Source: a virus. Taken from it: 40,521 bases of DNA. Position numbers and translations under genes: made by a program. The stretch covers positions 1 through 40,521 of the IMG/VR virus record IMGVR_UViG_3300042691_022286. One strand, written 5' to 3'. The notes beneath the pieces are model-generated. The model ran no database searches. It saw nothing but the letters and a program-made list of their open reading frames with translations, and was not told the origin of the DNA. Positions 8,868-15,101 of this stretch are shown here, one piece after another (within the stretch, counting starts at the first letter, position 1; every line of letters starts with the position of its first letter).

Positions 8868-9460
8868 ATGCTGTAATTGTAAAAGCAAAAAGACAATCTG
8901 GAATAGTTCAAAATCTTGTTGATTATATTGAACAACTTGATGGGACAAAAGTTGTTGTTATTGATGCAATAGATGAAACAGACCGATACCCGGACAGGAA
9001 CAATTTTGCATTCCATCAAGCTGTTGTTGAAATGGCTGGAGAAACTTTTTTTTGGTTGGAGCCTGACTCTATTCCAATTAAGAAAAACTGGTTGCAGACA
9101 ATAGAAAAGGAATACTTGGAGTCCTGGAAGCAATTCATGCTTTCTTCCGATAAGAATCCTCCGCATGACTTGATTGGTGGAATTGGAGTATATGGACCAA
9201 GAACAAAAGAAATTATTCCAAAACATATTGAAGGAGGTCATGGTTGGGATGGTTGGATGATTCGCAATGTGCCACACTTGATTCACAGAACTCCCATCAT
9301 TCAACACAGCTATGGATTCTATGATCCAAGTGGCTATGCAATTTCACACAGATTCCCAAGGGACATTGATATGATCAGAGAAAACTCCGTAATTTTCCAC
9401 AGAGATAAATACCAAGACTTGATTGGCATAGTAAATCGCCAACAGATCAAGTGTGATTAG
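8864..9460 (+). CDS. glycosyltransferase-like protein of the cassette
   Basis: The gene overlaps the preceding one as ATGA. It has the look of a GT-A core: an N-terminal strand MNAVIVKAK, a helix, VVVIDAIDET, then FFWLEPDSIPIKKNWL, where E-P-D-S takes the place of the DXD loop, and a G-G-I-G-V-Y-G-P segment as in GT2-like enzymes that print a new sugar plane after it. A His-rich C-terminal part (HGWDG ... SHRFPRDID) follows. No standard D-x-D is present, so catalysis is uncertain and the protein could bind rather than transfer sugar. Four sugar-related proteins in a row make the general role likely. Confidence 0.55.
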   Translation: MNAVIVKAKRQSGIVQNLVDYIEQLDGTKVVVIDAIDETDRYPDRNNFAFHQAVVEMAGETFFWLEPDSIPIKKNWLQTIEKEYLESWKQFMLSSDKNPPHDLIGGIGVYGPRTKEIIPKHIEGGHGWDGWMIRNVPHLIHRTPIIQHSYGFYDPSGYAISHRFPRDIDMIRENSVIFHRDKYQDLIGIVNRQQIKCD

Positions 9461-9463
9461 ATC

Positions 9464-9485
9464 ATTGTAGCAAATTTCACTATAG
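9464..9485 (+). promoter_or_regulatory. promoter-like repeat motif, copy 1
   Basis: The 55-base gap before the methyltransferase gene holds ATTGTAGCA, 8 bases, then TATAG; the end reads ttcactatagac, close to the core of T7-type promoters (cactatag). A related copy (ATTGTAGCA, 6 bases, TATAG) lies at 10122-10141, directly before the structured non-coding region. The two spacers differ by 2 bases, which argues against one fixed promoter, so the function is open. Confidence 0.3.
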
Positions 9486-9515
9486 ACAAAGAATAAAACA
9501 ACAAGACCCAATCAA

Positions 9516-10088
9516 ATGAAAGAATCAAGCAAAGCAATGGAGCGTCGGTTTAAGTCCGAAAAATGTAGTCTTTTTTCTGACATATTCCAAGGCAAGGGAA
9601 TTGATATCGGTGCAGGCGACGACCTCATCAATGTTCCCGGCGTTCGCAGATTTGACATGGAGGACGGAGACGCAAACCATCTTGATCAATACTTCCCAGA
9701 AGAATCATTCGATTTCATCCATGCCTCGCAATGCCTGGAGCATATGCATGATCCGAAAGCTGCTCTTGATTCTTGGCTGAAGGTTCTTAAAAAAGGTGGA
9801 TACGCAGTTATTTCAATCCCATCTTGGGAACTCTACGAAGGAATGGTCTGGCCAAGCAGATTCAACCCGGACCACAAGTCAACATGGTCACTTTGGCAAG
9901 AAGGTTCTCCTGCGCCAATTCATGTTAAACTTCCAGAGTGGACTGGATATTTTTATGATTGCGATTTAATCTACTGCGACCTAATCGACACAAACTATAA
10001 TTACAAAATTGGAACATCCGTCGATCAGACATATCCATACGAGAATCGCGTGGAAGCATTCATTGAATTTGTTCTTCGTAAAAGGTAA
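9516..10088 (+). CDS. class I SAM-dependent methyltransferase
   Basis: The segment G-I-D-I-G-A-G-D-D (28-36) is the glycine-rich SAM-binding motif I. It is followed by V-R-R-F-D-M-E-D-G-D-A, motif II with the acidic ribose-binding residues, and then SFDFIHASQCLEHMHDP with C-L-E-H-M, the classical motif found in Methyltransf_11-type enzymes. L-K-K-G-G-Y-A-V-I-S-I-P is the post-motif strand. The substrate is unknown; the setting after four glycosyltransferase-like genes suggests sugar or glycan methylation. It is separated from the cassette by a 55-base gap with a promoter-like motif, so it may have its own transcript. Confidence 0.75.
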   Translation: MKESSKAMERRFKSEKCSLFSDIFQGKGIDIGAGDDLINVPGVRRFDMEDGDANHLDQYFPEESFDFIHASQCLEHMHDPKAALDSWLKVLKKGGYAVISIPSWELYEGMVWPSRFNPDHKSTWSLWQEGSPAPIHVKLPEWTGYFYDCDLIYCDLIDTNYNYKIGTSVDQTYPYENRVEAFIEFVLRKR

Positions 10089-10121
10089 ACACTACACTCG
10101 ATTATCTTATCATTTAAGATA

Positions 10122-10141
10122 ATTGTAGCATTCCAATATAG
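10122..10141 (+). promoter_or_regulatory. promoter-like repeat motif, copy 2
   Basis: ATTGTAGCA, 6 bases, TATAG, ending ccaatatag. It shares both blocks with the motif at 9464-9485 but has a spacer 2 bases shorter. It overlaps the 3' arm of the first hairpin of the non-coding region. If it were a promoter, a transcript would begin near 10141 and contain nearly all of the other stem-loops. Confidence 0.28.
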
Positions 10142-10529
10142 CTCCCGGCAGGCTTGAGGTTGGCGGCTAATTGAGACACTTCGCCTGTTGTGTAGATGAA
10201 GCGTCTCAACCCAATCAACTCCCGTATAGGAATCGGCAGTATGGCTATCTCGACATAATTCTGTTGTCTTTATCGGGCCGCACTAACACTCAATATACAC
10301 CCTCAACAGAACCTTCGCCCGTATCGCTACGGCGTGTATTCAAAGACCATTTTCCTGATGTTAGGAAAATGGTATCTGTGACTGGTTGGCATGGCTACAT
10401 CATTCCAGTCATGTGCGTTCTGCAACGGCAAGTAACCCCGCAGGATCGTTGCCGTGATTTCGGTCATATTTCGCCTACCGATACAGCATCTTTTTCGTGA
10501 TTCCTGTTGCCACCCTTTTGGATTCATGC

Positions 10530-10570
10530 AAAAGAAAAACCCGCCTTGATAGTAGCCATATCAAGACGGG
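10530..10570 (-). terminator. rho-independent terminator, minus strand
   Basis: On the minus strand a 12-pair stem (cccgtcttgata / tatcaaggcggg, one G-U pair) with a 7-base loop is followed at once by TTTTTCTTTT. On the + strand the same stem has a C/A mismatch and no T-run. This is a textbook intrinsic terminator for minus-strand transcription. Part of its stem and its loop can instead pair with 10603-10617, giving a competing 12-pair structure. Confidence 0.6.
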
Positions 10571-10623
10571 AATTTCTGTTAGGGAAATTTGTCCTATGAA
10601 TCTGGCTACGATTCAAGAAAGAT
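10530..10623 (-). ncRNA. candidate ~90-nt minus-strand small RNA
   Basis: A minus-strand promoter (TTGACA at 10657-10652, 16-base spacer, TATCTT at 10635-10630) would start RNA near 10623, and the intrinsic terminator ends it near 10530. The RNA would carry a 5' segment able to pair with its own terminator stem (10603-10617 with 10545-10558, 5 + 7 pairs), so it could be a free small RNA or the attenuated leader of a longer antisense RNA running through 10530-10090. No minus-strand protein gene is convincing here. Confidence 0.42.
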
Positions 10624-10629
10624 GCAAGC

Positions 10630-10657
10630 AAGATAATGGATTTTTCTTTTGTGTCAA
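10630..10657 (-). promoter_or_regulatory. sigma70-type promoter candidate, minus strand
   Basis: TTGACA at 10657-10652 matches the -35 consensus in all six positions. TATCTT at 10635-10630 matches the -10 in four of six, with a 16-base spacer. It points into the minus-strand terminator hairpin. A/T-rich DNA lies just upstream of the -35. A bare consensus match in A/T-rich DNA can be chance. Confidence 0.4.
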
Positions 10658-10696
10658 AATATTTTTTTGAAAAAACCATTTGACGATATTCGATCC

Positions 10697-10852
10697 ATGA
10701 TGGATTTGTCGCAACAGCACGGCGCACCATCTCCGAATGATGGCGACTCGCAGAAGTCAAAAGAATCTGCAAACAGGACGCAACAACAAGCCCAGCGTTC
10801 CGGGGCGATCAAACAACTTGCAGCTATCCAGCAATGGATGTGTCGCACTTGA
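10697..10852 (+). CDS. possible small Gln/Ser-rich protein (51 aa)
   Basis: An ORF beginning with two Met codons (ATGATGG) encodes a polar, Gln/Ser/Ala-rich peptide with a helix-like end (SGAIKQLAAIQQWM). Composition is similar to the Gln-rich virion-region proteins further right. There is no Shine-Dalgarno and no recognised family, and it could be an untranslated part of the capsid leader. The 85 bases between it and the capsid gene show nothing except an A-rich leader (aaaactactaaaATG). Confidence 0.35.
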   Translation: MMDLSQQHGAPSPNDGDSQKSKESANRTQQQAQRSGAIKQLAAIQQWMCRT

Positions 10853-10937
10853 ATGTCGCCCGAAGTTTTCTAAACGGAGGGTAGGTTCAAGCAGAACAAA
10901 ACCCAAACAACAACAATCAAAATAGAAAACTACTAAA

Positions 10938-12146
10938 ATGGCTAACGAATGTATCCCCTTGGCCGCGATCCAAAACTTCGCCTCCAAGGATGTCAACCGC
11001 ATCATCGGACAAATCGGTCGAGTTCTCGCCCGCAAGAGTCCCTATATCAACTCCATCGACGGCGGCACGCTCCCGAATGTTTCGGATGTCGTCCGCAGCG
11101 TCGTTGAGGAAATGGCAGTTCCTGCCGCTTCCCTCGCCGCTCCGACCTTCGTCAATGACACCACCCTTTGCGGCGTTGGTGCCACTCCCGACCAGGTTGG
11201 TTCTACGGAGTATCAGTTCCAACTCCAGACACTCCGTGGAGCCGGTCCCCGTGTTTGCGTCAAGCAAGCCCGCACCGCCTTCAAGGGTTCCTACCTCCAA
11301 GCTCAAGTTTCTCTCGAAAAGACGATCCTCCAGCTTATCAATGCTGACATCCGCTATCAATACCTGATCCAGTCCGGCATCAAGTATGTGGTCAACAGCA
11401 CCCAGTCGTTCTCGCAGAACCTGACTGGTGACATGCAGCAGATCAACACGCAGTTCGCGGCTGTCCTTCCCGACGCCCCGCTTAACTTCAAGACCCTCTA
11501 TCGCATTGGAACCTTCCTCCGCGAAGAGATGCTTGCAGAGCCTTTCGCGTCGAAAGATGGCGAGTTCTTCCAAGTCCTCGCTTCCGCCGACCAGATTGAG
11601 AACCTGCGCAACGATGCTGATGTCAAGGAAGACCTGCTCTACTTGACCGCTGGCAGCTTCAAGCTTGGTGAGGAGTCCATCTCCGGTTACCAGTTCATGG
11701 GCTATCGCGGGTTTGCCTTCGGCATCGACCAGCAGCCGCTCCGTGCGACCGGGTTCGATGGTTCCGGCAACCTGGTCCTTGTTAACCCCATCGTTTCGAC
11801 TGCCGTCACGAACGGATTCGCCCAGCGCCGCAACCCGGCTTGGGTGTCTGCCCCGTATGAAGTGGCATTCGTCATCGCTGGCGAGGCTTTCAAGCGCCTC
11901 ATTCCCGAGCAGTATGTTGGCGAGGGAACCTTCAAATTCGCCCCGCAACTCGCGATGGGTGAGCTTGAGTGGACCTATTTCCGCGACAACGATTGCAACC
12001 TGTATGGCGACTTCGGTCAGCACATCTACCAAGTCTCGCGTGCGATTCAGCCGATTCGCCCGCAGAACGTGTGCGCCATCGTCTACAAGCGTTGCCCGTT
12101 TGACGGCAATCCGCTTCCCTGCTCGACCTCATCGACTGGTCTGTAA
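10938..12146 (+). CDS. major capsid protein
   Basis: This 402-residue protein is placed as the main shell protein of the head. It sits downstream of the scaffold, is followed by a strong terminator-like hairpin, and has codon use unlike its neighbours (mostly C- or G-ending codons), typical of the most highly expressed phage gene. The sequence has a helical N-terminus, an extended charged middle, a long helix region (ASADQIENLRNDADVKEDLLYL) and a beta-rich C-terminal half (AMGELEWTYFRDNDCNLYGDFGQHIYQVSRAIQPI). It contains seven Cys (three in the last 30 residues), which is many for a capsid protein. No specific family is recognised by eye; an alternative is another abundant virion protein. 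Confidence 0.75.
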   Translation: MANECIPLAAIQNFASKDVNRIIGQIGRVLARKSPYINSIDGGTLPNVSDVVRSVVEEMAVPAASLAAPTFVNDTTLCGVGATPDQVGSTEYQFQLQTLRGAGPRVCVKQARTAFKGSYLQAQVSLEKTILQLINADIRYQYLIQSGIKYVVNSTQSFSQNLTGDMQQINTQFAAVLPDAPLNFKTLYRIGTFLREEMLAEPFASKDGEFFQVLASADQIENLRNDADVKEDLLYLTAGSFKLGEESISGYQFMGYRGFAFGIDQQPLRATGFDGSGNLVLVNPIVSTAVTNGFAQRRNPAWVSAPYEVAFVIAGEAFKRLIPEQYVGEGTFKFAPQLAMGELEWTYFRDNDCNLYGDFGQHIYQVSRAIQPIRPQNVCAIVYKRCPFDGNPLPCSTSSTGL

Positions 12147-12165
12147 GAAAGCATAGGTTGGTATC

Positions 12166-12210
12166 GGTGGGGGTAGTTTAATCTGCCCCCACCTCACCAG
12201 CTTATATTTT
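12166..12210 (+). terminator. hairpin after the capsid gene (terminator-like)
   Basis: ggtgggggtag (12166-12176) pairs with ctgcccccacc (12183-12193) over 11 positions with one G-U, around a 6-base loop. It is followed by a weak T-rich tract (tatatttt, 12203-12210). It lies in the 66-base gap between capsid and fibre genes, where phages often place a leaky terminator so that capsid mRNA exceeds downstream mRNA. The T-tract is displaced from the stem, so partial termination or 3'-end protection is more likely than full termination. Confidence 0.65.
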
Positions 12211-12212
12211 CA

Positions 12213-13955
12213 ATGTCTAAAGTTAATTGGATAGCAACTGGTCCGTCTTGTTCAGCGCCATCTTGTGGATGCCTGCCCGGCTCTCAGTGTGATTGCTGTT
12301 GGCCAAACACAGGTGCTACTGGTGCATCTGGTGTTCAGGGCGCTACTGGTGTCCAAGGTGCAACAGGATTAACTGGAGCAACTGGTGCCGGAGCAACTGG
12401 CGCAACCGGTCCCGCTGGAGTTCAAGGTCCACAAGGATTTTCCGGATTGCCTGGAGGACAGGGAGCAACTGGCGCAACTGGCCCTGCTGGTGTAAATGGA
12501 CTTCCTGGAATACAGGGGGCAACTGGTCCCCAGGGCGCATCGGGGTCAGGTGCTACTGGGGCTACTGGGGCAACTGGAGCAACAGGATTAATCGGTTCTA
12601 CGGGTGCTACTGGTATTTTGGGGGCAACTGGCGCAACTGGTCCTGCTGGAATTACTGCGCCACTTTACCAAGCTACATATTATAAAAGCGCAAACCAAAA
12701 TCTAACGAATGGAAATACTGATATTACATTTGACCAAGATGCGGCTTGGAACAATGACAATGGATTAATTACACACACGGCTGGATCAACAGATTTTGTT
12801 GTAGTTCAAGCTGGACTTTATCAACTTGAGTTTAATCTTTCCGTCAATGCAAATGCGGCAACATGGAATACAAGTAATAGCAAAGTTGTCTCAATTGATA
12901 TTACTCGTTCTCCAAACGCAGAACAGGTTGTTATTGGTCAAACTGCTCTTACAGCAACAACTCAAAGCTACACGCAAAGCGTTGTTTCTACTTTCAAACT
13001 TGAGGTTGGAGATGTAATAAATCTTCGTCATTACGGAAACTTCGCAACAGCAACTCCATTTGTTTTAGGTGTTCAAAATACAATTGATCTTAATACTTGG
13101 TTCAGTTGGAGGTTGCTGAATTCTGGAACCCAAGGATTGACTGGATCGACCGGGGCTACAGGAGTAATTGGTTTGACAGGGGCAACTGGTCCTTCTGGAG
13201 GTCCAATCGGAGCAACGGGGGCAACCGGAGCTACAGGTTCTGCTGGTGTTAATGGGGCAACTGGAGCTACTGGTGTCGCTGGTGTTAATGGAGCAACTGG
13301 AGCCACGGGGGCTACTGGACCTTCTGGAACAAATGGTGCAACCGGCGCAACTGGCGCAACTGGACTTGGAACTACTGGAGCAACTGGGGCAACCGGAGCA
13401 ACGGGACCATCTGGATCTGCTGGAACCAATGGCGCGACTGGGGCTACAGGCGCAACTGGTGCGACCGGACTTGGTGCAACAGGTGCAACAGGTGCAACAG
13501 GGATTGGAACAGTAGGCGCCACGGGTGCAACTGGAGTGGCGCCAGCAAATGTTGTTACAACAGATACAGTTCAAACAATAACAGCAAACAAAACATTCGA
13601 TGGGAATGTTAAATTAAAAACTTTTACTGGAACAAGGCAAAATTCAACAATTTCTTCTGGAACCCTCACGCTTGATTTGAGCCTTGCCAATTTTTTCACA
13701 ACTACACTCAGTGCAAATGTTACTACGTTAACTCTTTCAAGTGTTCCTGTAAGTCCAAACCTTTCATCTATTGTTCTTCAAGTATTTTTTAATTCCAATA
13801 CTGTGTTTACAATAACTTGGCCGGCATCATTTAAGTGGGCTGGAGGAACAGGTCCAACACTTACTTGCTTGAATGGCAAGTATGATACTTTTTCGTTTCT
13901 TACATATGATGGAGGAACGACATGGTTTTCTTATACAATTGAGCAAAACCAATAA
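12213..13955 (+). CDS. collagen-like fibre protein with C1q/TNF-like and distal domains
   Basis: Domain order in 580 residues: a Cys-rich head ([19 protein letters not shown]); a Gly-X-Y collagen block at about 34-150, mostly GAT/GPA/GVQ; a beta-rich domain at about 150-300 ([12 protein letters not shown] ... [11 protein letters not shown] ... [16 protein letters not shown]) like the C1q/TNF jelly-roll that follows collagen in bacterial BclA-type proteins; a second GAT-rich collagen block at about 304-445; and a C-terminal domain with F-x-W-P-x-x-x-K-W-A-G-G-T and [11 protein letters not shown], common at phage fibre ends. Collagen repeats imply a trimeric rod. It probably acts as a head or tail fibre for host attachment. 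Confidence 0.8.
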   Translation: MSKVNWIATGPSCSAPSCGCLPGSQCDCCWPNTGATGASGVQGATGVQGATGLTGATGAGATGATGPAGVQGPQGFSGLPGGQGATGATGPAGVNGLPGIQGATGPQGASGSGATGATGATGATGLIGSTGATGILGATGATGPAGITAPLYQATYYKSANQNLTNGNTDITFDQDAAWNNDNGLITHTAGSTDFVVVQAGLYQLEFNLSVNANAATWNTSNSKVVSIDITRSPNAEQVVIGQTALTATTQSYTQSVVSTFKLEVGDVINLRHYGNFATATPFVLGVQNTIDLNTWFSWRLLNSGTQGLTGSTGATGVIGLTGATGPSGGPIGATGATGATGSAGVNGATGATGVAGVNGATGATGATGPSGTNGATGATGATGLGTTGATGATGATGPSGSAGTNGATGATGATGATGLGATGATGATGIGTVGATGATGVAPANVVTTDTVQTITANKTFDGNVKLKTFTGTRQNSTISSGTLTLDLSLANFFTTTLSANVTTLTLSSVPVSPNLSSIVLQVFFNSNTVFTITWPASFKWAGGTGPTLTCLNGKYDTFSFLTYDGGTTWFSYTIEQNQ

Positions 13956-13957
13956 AC

Positions 13958-14785
13958 ATGCTTATTTTAATCCCAAGCAAGTCGATTATCAATCCAAGGT
14001 CTGTTCAAGGGTTAAATGTTTGGTTTGATGCAACAACGGGATTGTTTGATGCAACAAGTGGCGGGAATCCAGTTACAACAAATGGAGCTTCCATTGCAAG
14101 ATGGGAGGACCAAAGTGGAAATGGCTGGCATTTAACACAAGCAAGCGGCGGCGCAAGACCAACACTTTTAACAAATGCATTAAATTCAAAAAATGGAGTC
14201 AACTTCAATGGTTCATCCCAATATATTTTTGATTCAACAACTTCTTCTTGCCAGTTAACAAACAACAAGCTATTTGTTTTTTTTGTTTTTAGGTTTGATA
14301 CATATGTATCAACTGCGACTGTATATCCAATGCAAAAAGGTGGTGGATATACAAGCAATGTTAGTGGTCAGTGGAATATTAGGAGGTGGGATAAATCTCC
14401 ATATGGTGGTTCACCCGGAACATTTGAAACACAAATTAATACAAATGGCCTTTGGGAGTTTGGTGCTGCGAACTATTCATCTACATCTTATCAATATGCT
14501 GTTTTTACTTTTCCCAGAACAACAGTAAGAACCGTTAGTGGACAGCTAATTATCAATGATGTTGTAAATACAACAAAAACAGGAATTAGCGACAACGGAG
14601 CGCCTGGTTCTGCAACACTGCACAAGTTTTCAATTGGGTCTGGATTGACTGGAACAGGTTACTCTCCACATTCCTACTTTGATGGAGTGATTTGTGAGGT
14701 TGCAATTTATTTGCGTCAATCAGATTTTACACAAAAACAATATCAAGGTCTTTCAAAATACTTTAGAAAAAAATGGGGCATATAA
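13958..14785 (+). CDS. lectin-like (concanavalin/LamG-fold) virion protein
   Basis: The segment GLNVWFDATTGLFD ... ARWEDQSGNGWHLTQA ... GGARPTLLTNALNSKNGVNFNGSSQYI is the start of a concanavalin A-like lectin/glucanase fold as found in phage adhesins. The remaining beta-strands (RFDTYVSTATVYPM, HKFSIGSG, FDGVICEVAIYLR) follow the usual order and end with a helix-like L-S-K-Y-F-R-K-K-W. It likely binds a surface glycan. A distant paralogue with the same fold lies at 17972. The gene starts 2 bases after the collagen-like fibre stop. The 45 bases after it hold only an A-rich leader. Confidence 0.68.
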   Translation: MLILIPSKSIINPRSVQGLNVWFDATTGLFDATSGGNPVTTNGASIARWEDQSGNGWHLTQASGGARPTLLTNALNSKNGVNFNGSSQYIFDSTTSSCQLTNNKLFVFFVFRFDTYVSTATVYPMQKGGGYTSNVSGQWNIRRWDKSPYGGSPGTFETQINTNGLWEFGAANYSSTSYQYAVFTFPRTTVRTVSGQLIINDVVNTTKTGISDNGAPGSATLHKFSIGSGLTGTGYSPHSYFDGVICEVAIYLRQSDFTQKQYQGLSKYFRKKWGI

Positions 14786-14830
14786 AATTTTGAATTAGAC
14801 AACAAAAGCATAAACGATTAGAAAAACAAT

Positions 14831-15100
14831 ATGAGCGTTCCTTCAATTTTAGATACAGCAAAATTCCGCCACTTGGTTCTTGAGGGCGCGAACGACATTA
14901 CCAGTGCGATTACAAGTCTTCAAGGGTTTCAAATTCCGGAATATGATGAACTGGCTTTGACTTACTATGGAAGCACCAACAACATTGCTACTGTGGCATA
15001 TAAGAAAAGTGCGGCAACTGTTGCAACTCTTACGTTGACTTATTCTGTGCAGCCTCCTGTTGTTGATGATGCAAAACTTGTTGGTGTAACTATTTCTTGA
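14831..15100 (+). CDS. small beta-rich virion-region protein (89 aa)
   Basis: Alternating strand pattern: DELALTYYGSTNNIATVAYKK followed by AATVATLTLTYS. This resembles short phage proteins with the L-T-Y-x-x-x-x-N-x-x-x-V-x-Y-K ... T-L-x-L-T-Y pattern that precede fibre genes whose N-terminus is LKFNPFTGKLD, exactly as here. The stop is one base before the fibre ATG. It may be a fibre chaperone or connector, inferred from the pairing only. Confidence 0.6.
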   Translation: MSVPSILDTAKFRHLVLEGANDITSAITSLQGFQIPEYDELALTYYGSTNNIATVAYKKSAATVATLTLTYSVQPPVVDDAKLVGVTIS

Positions 15101-15101
15101 T

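Larger units (their letters stand above)
10090..10600. ncRNA. candidate large structured non-coding RNA region (strand unresolved)
   Basis: About 510 bases between methyltransferase and capsid genes lack a convincing ORF but are tiled by stem-loops: 10101-10109/10115-10123 (9 bp) on 10092-10096/10124-10128; 10171-10182/10198-10209 (11 of 12); 10259-10266/10304-10311 (8 bp); 10316-10334 (7 pairs, one bulge); 10346-10356/10363-10373 (11 bp perfect); 10379-10385/10405-10411 (7 bp); 10425-10431/10449-10455 (7 bp); 10460-10464/10477-10481 (5 bp); 10540-10551/10559-10570 (11 of 12). The 7-base loop gtagcca (10552-10558) is perfectly complementary to tggctac (10392-10398) in another loop; loop bases 10183-10187 can pair with 10149-10153. 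The A/C mismatches in the two imperfect long stems would be G-U pairs on the minus strand, which favours that strand. I do not match it to a known RNA family. Confidence 0.55.

Noticed and set aside
9476-9487. A true T7 RNA polymerase promoter
   Set aside because: Only the core cactatag matches; the upstream recognition part differs and no repeated full-length promoter was found, so only a generic promoter-like motif is reported.
10171-10500. 109-residue + strand ORF in the non-coding region
   Set aside because: It needs a TTG start, shows no protein-like pattern and runs through perfect stem-loops; RNA structure explains the sequence better.
10524-10772. 82-residue minus-strand ORF
   Set aside because: It crosses the minus-strand promoter and terminator hairpin and overlaps a + strand ORF candidate; nothing resembling a family was seen, although it cannot be fully excluded.
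10917-12032. 371-residue minus-strand ORF opposite the capsid gene
   Set aside because: The capsid gene's strong C/G-ending codon bias removes stops on the opposite strand. The + strand frame has the right context, size and flanking hairpin.
13073-13522. Minus-strand ORF with Pro-Val-Ala repeats opposite the collagen-like fibre
   Set aside because: It is the mirror of the Gly-Ala-Thr repeats of the + strand gene; the repeats keep several frames free of stops. It has no start context and no homologous pattern.
12300-13540. Tandem short repeats that might suggest a CRISPR array or microsatellite
   Set aside because: The repeats are in-frame 9-base units (Gly-Ala-Thr) within one long ORF, without spacers of constant length.
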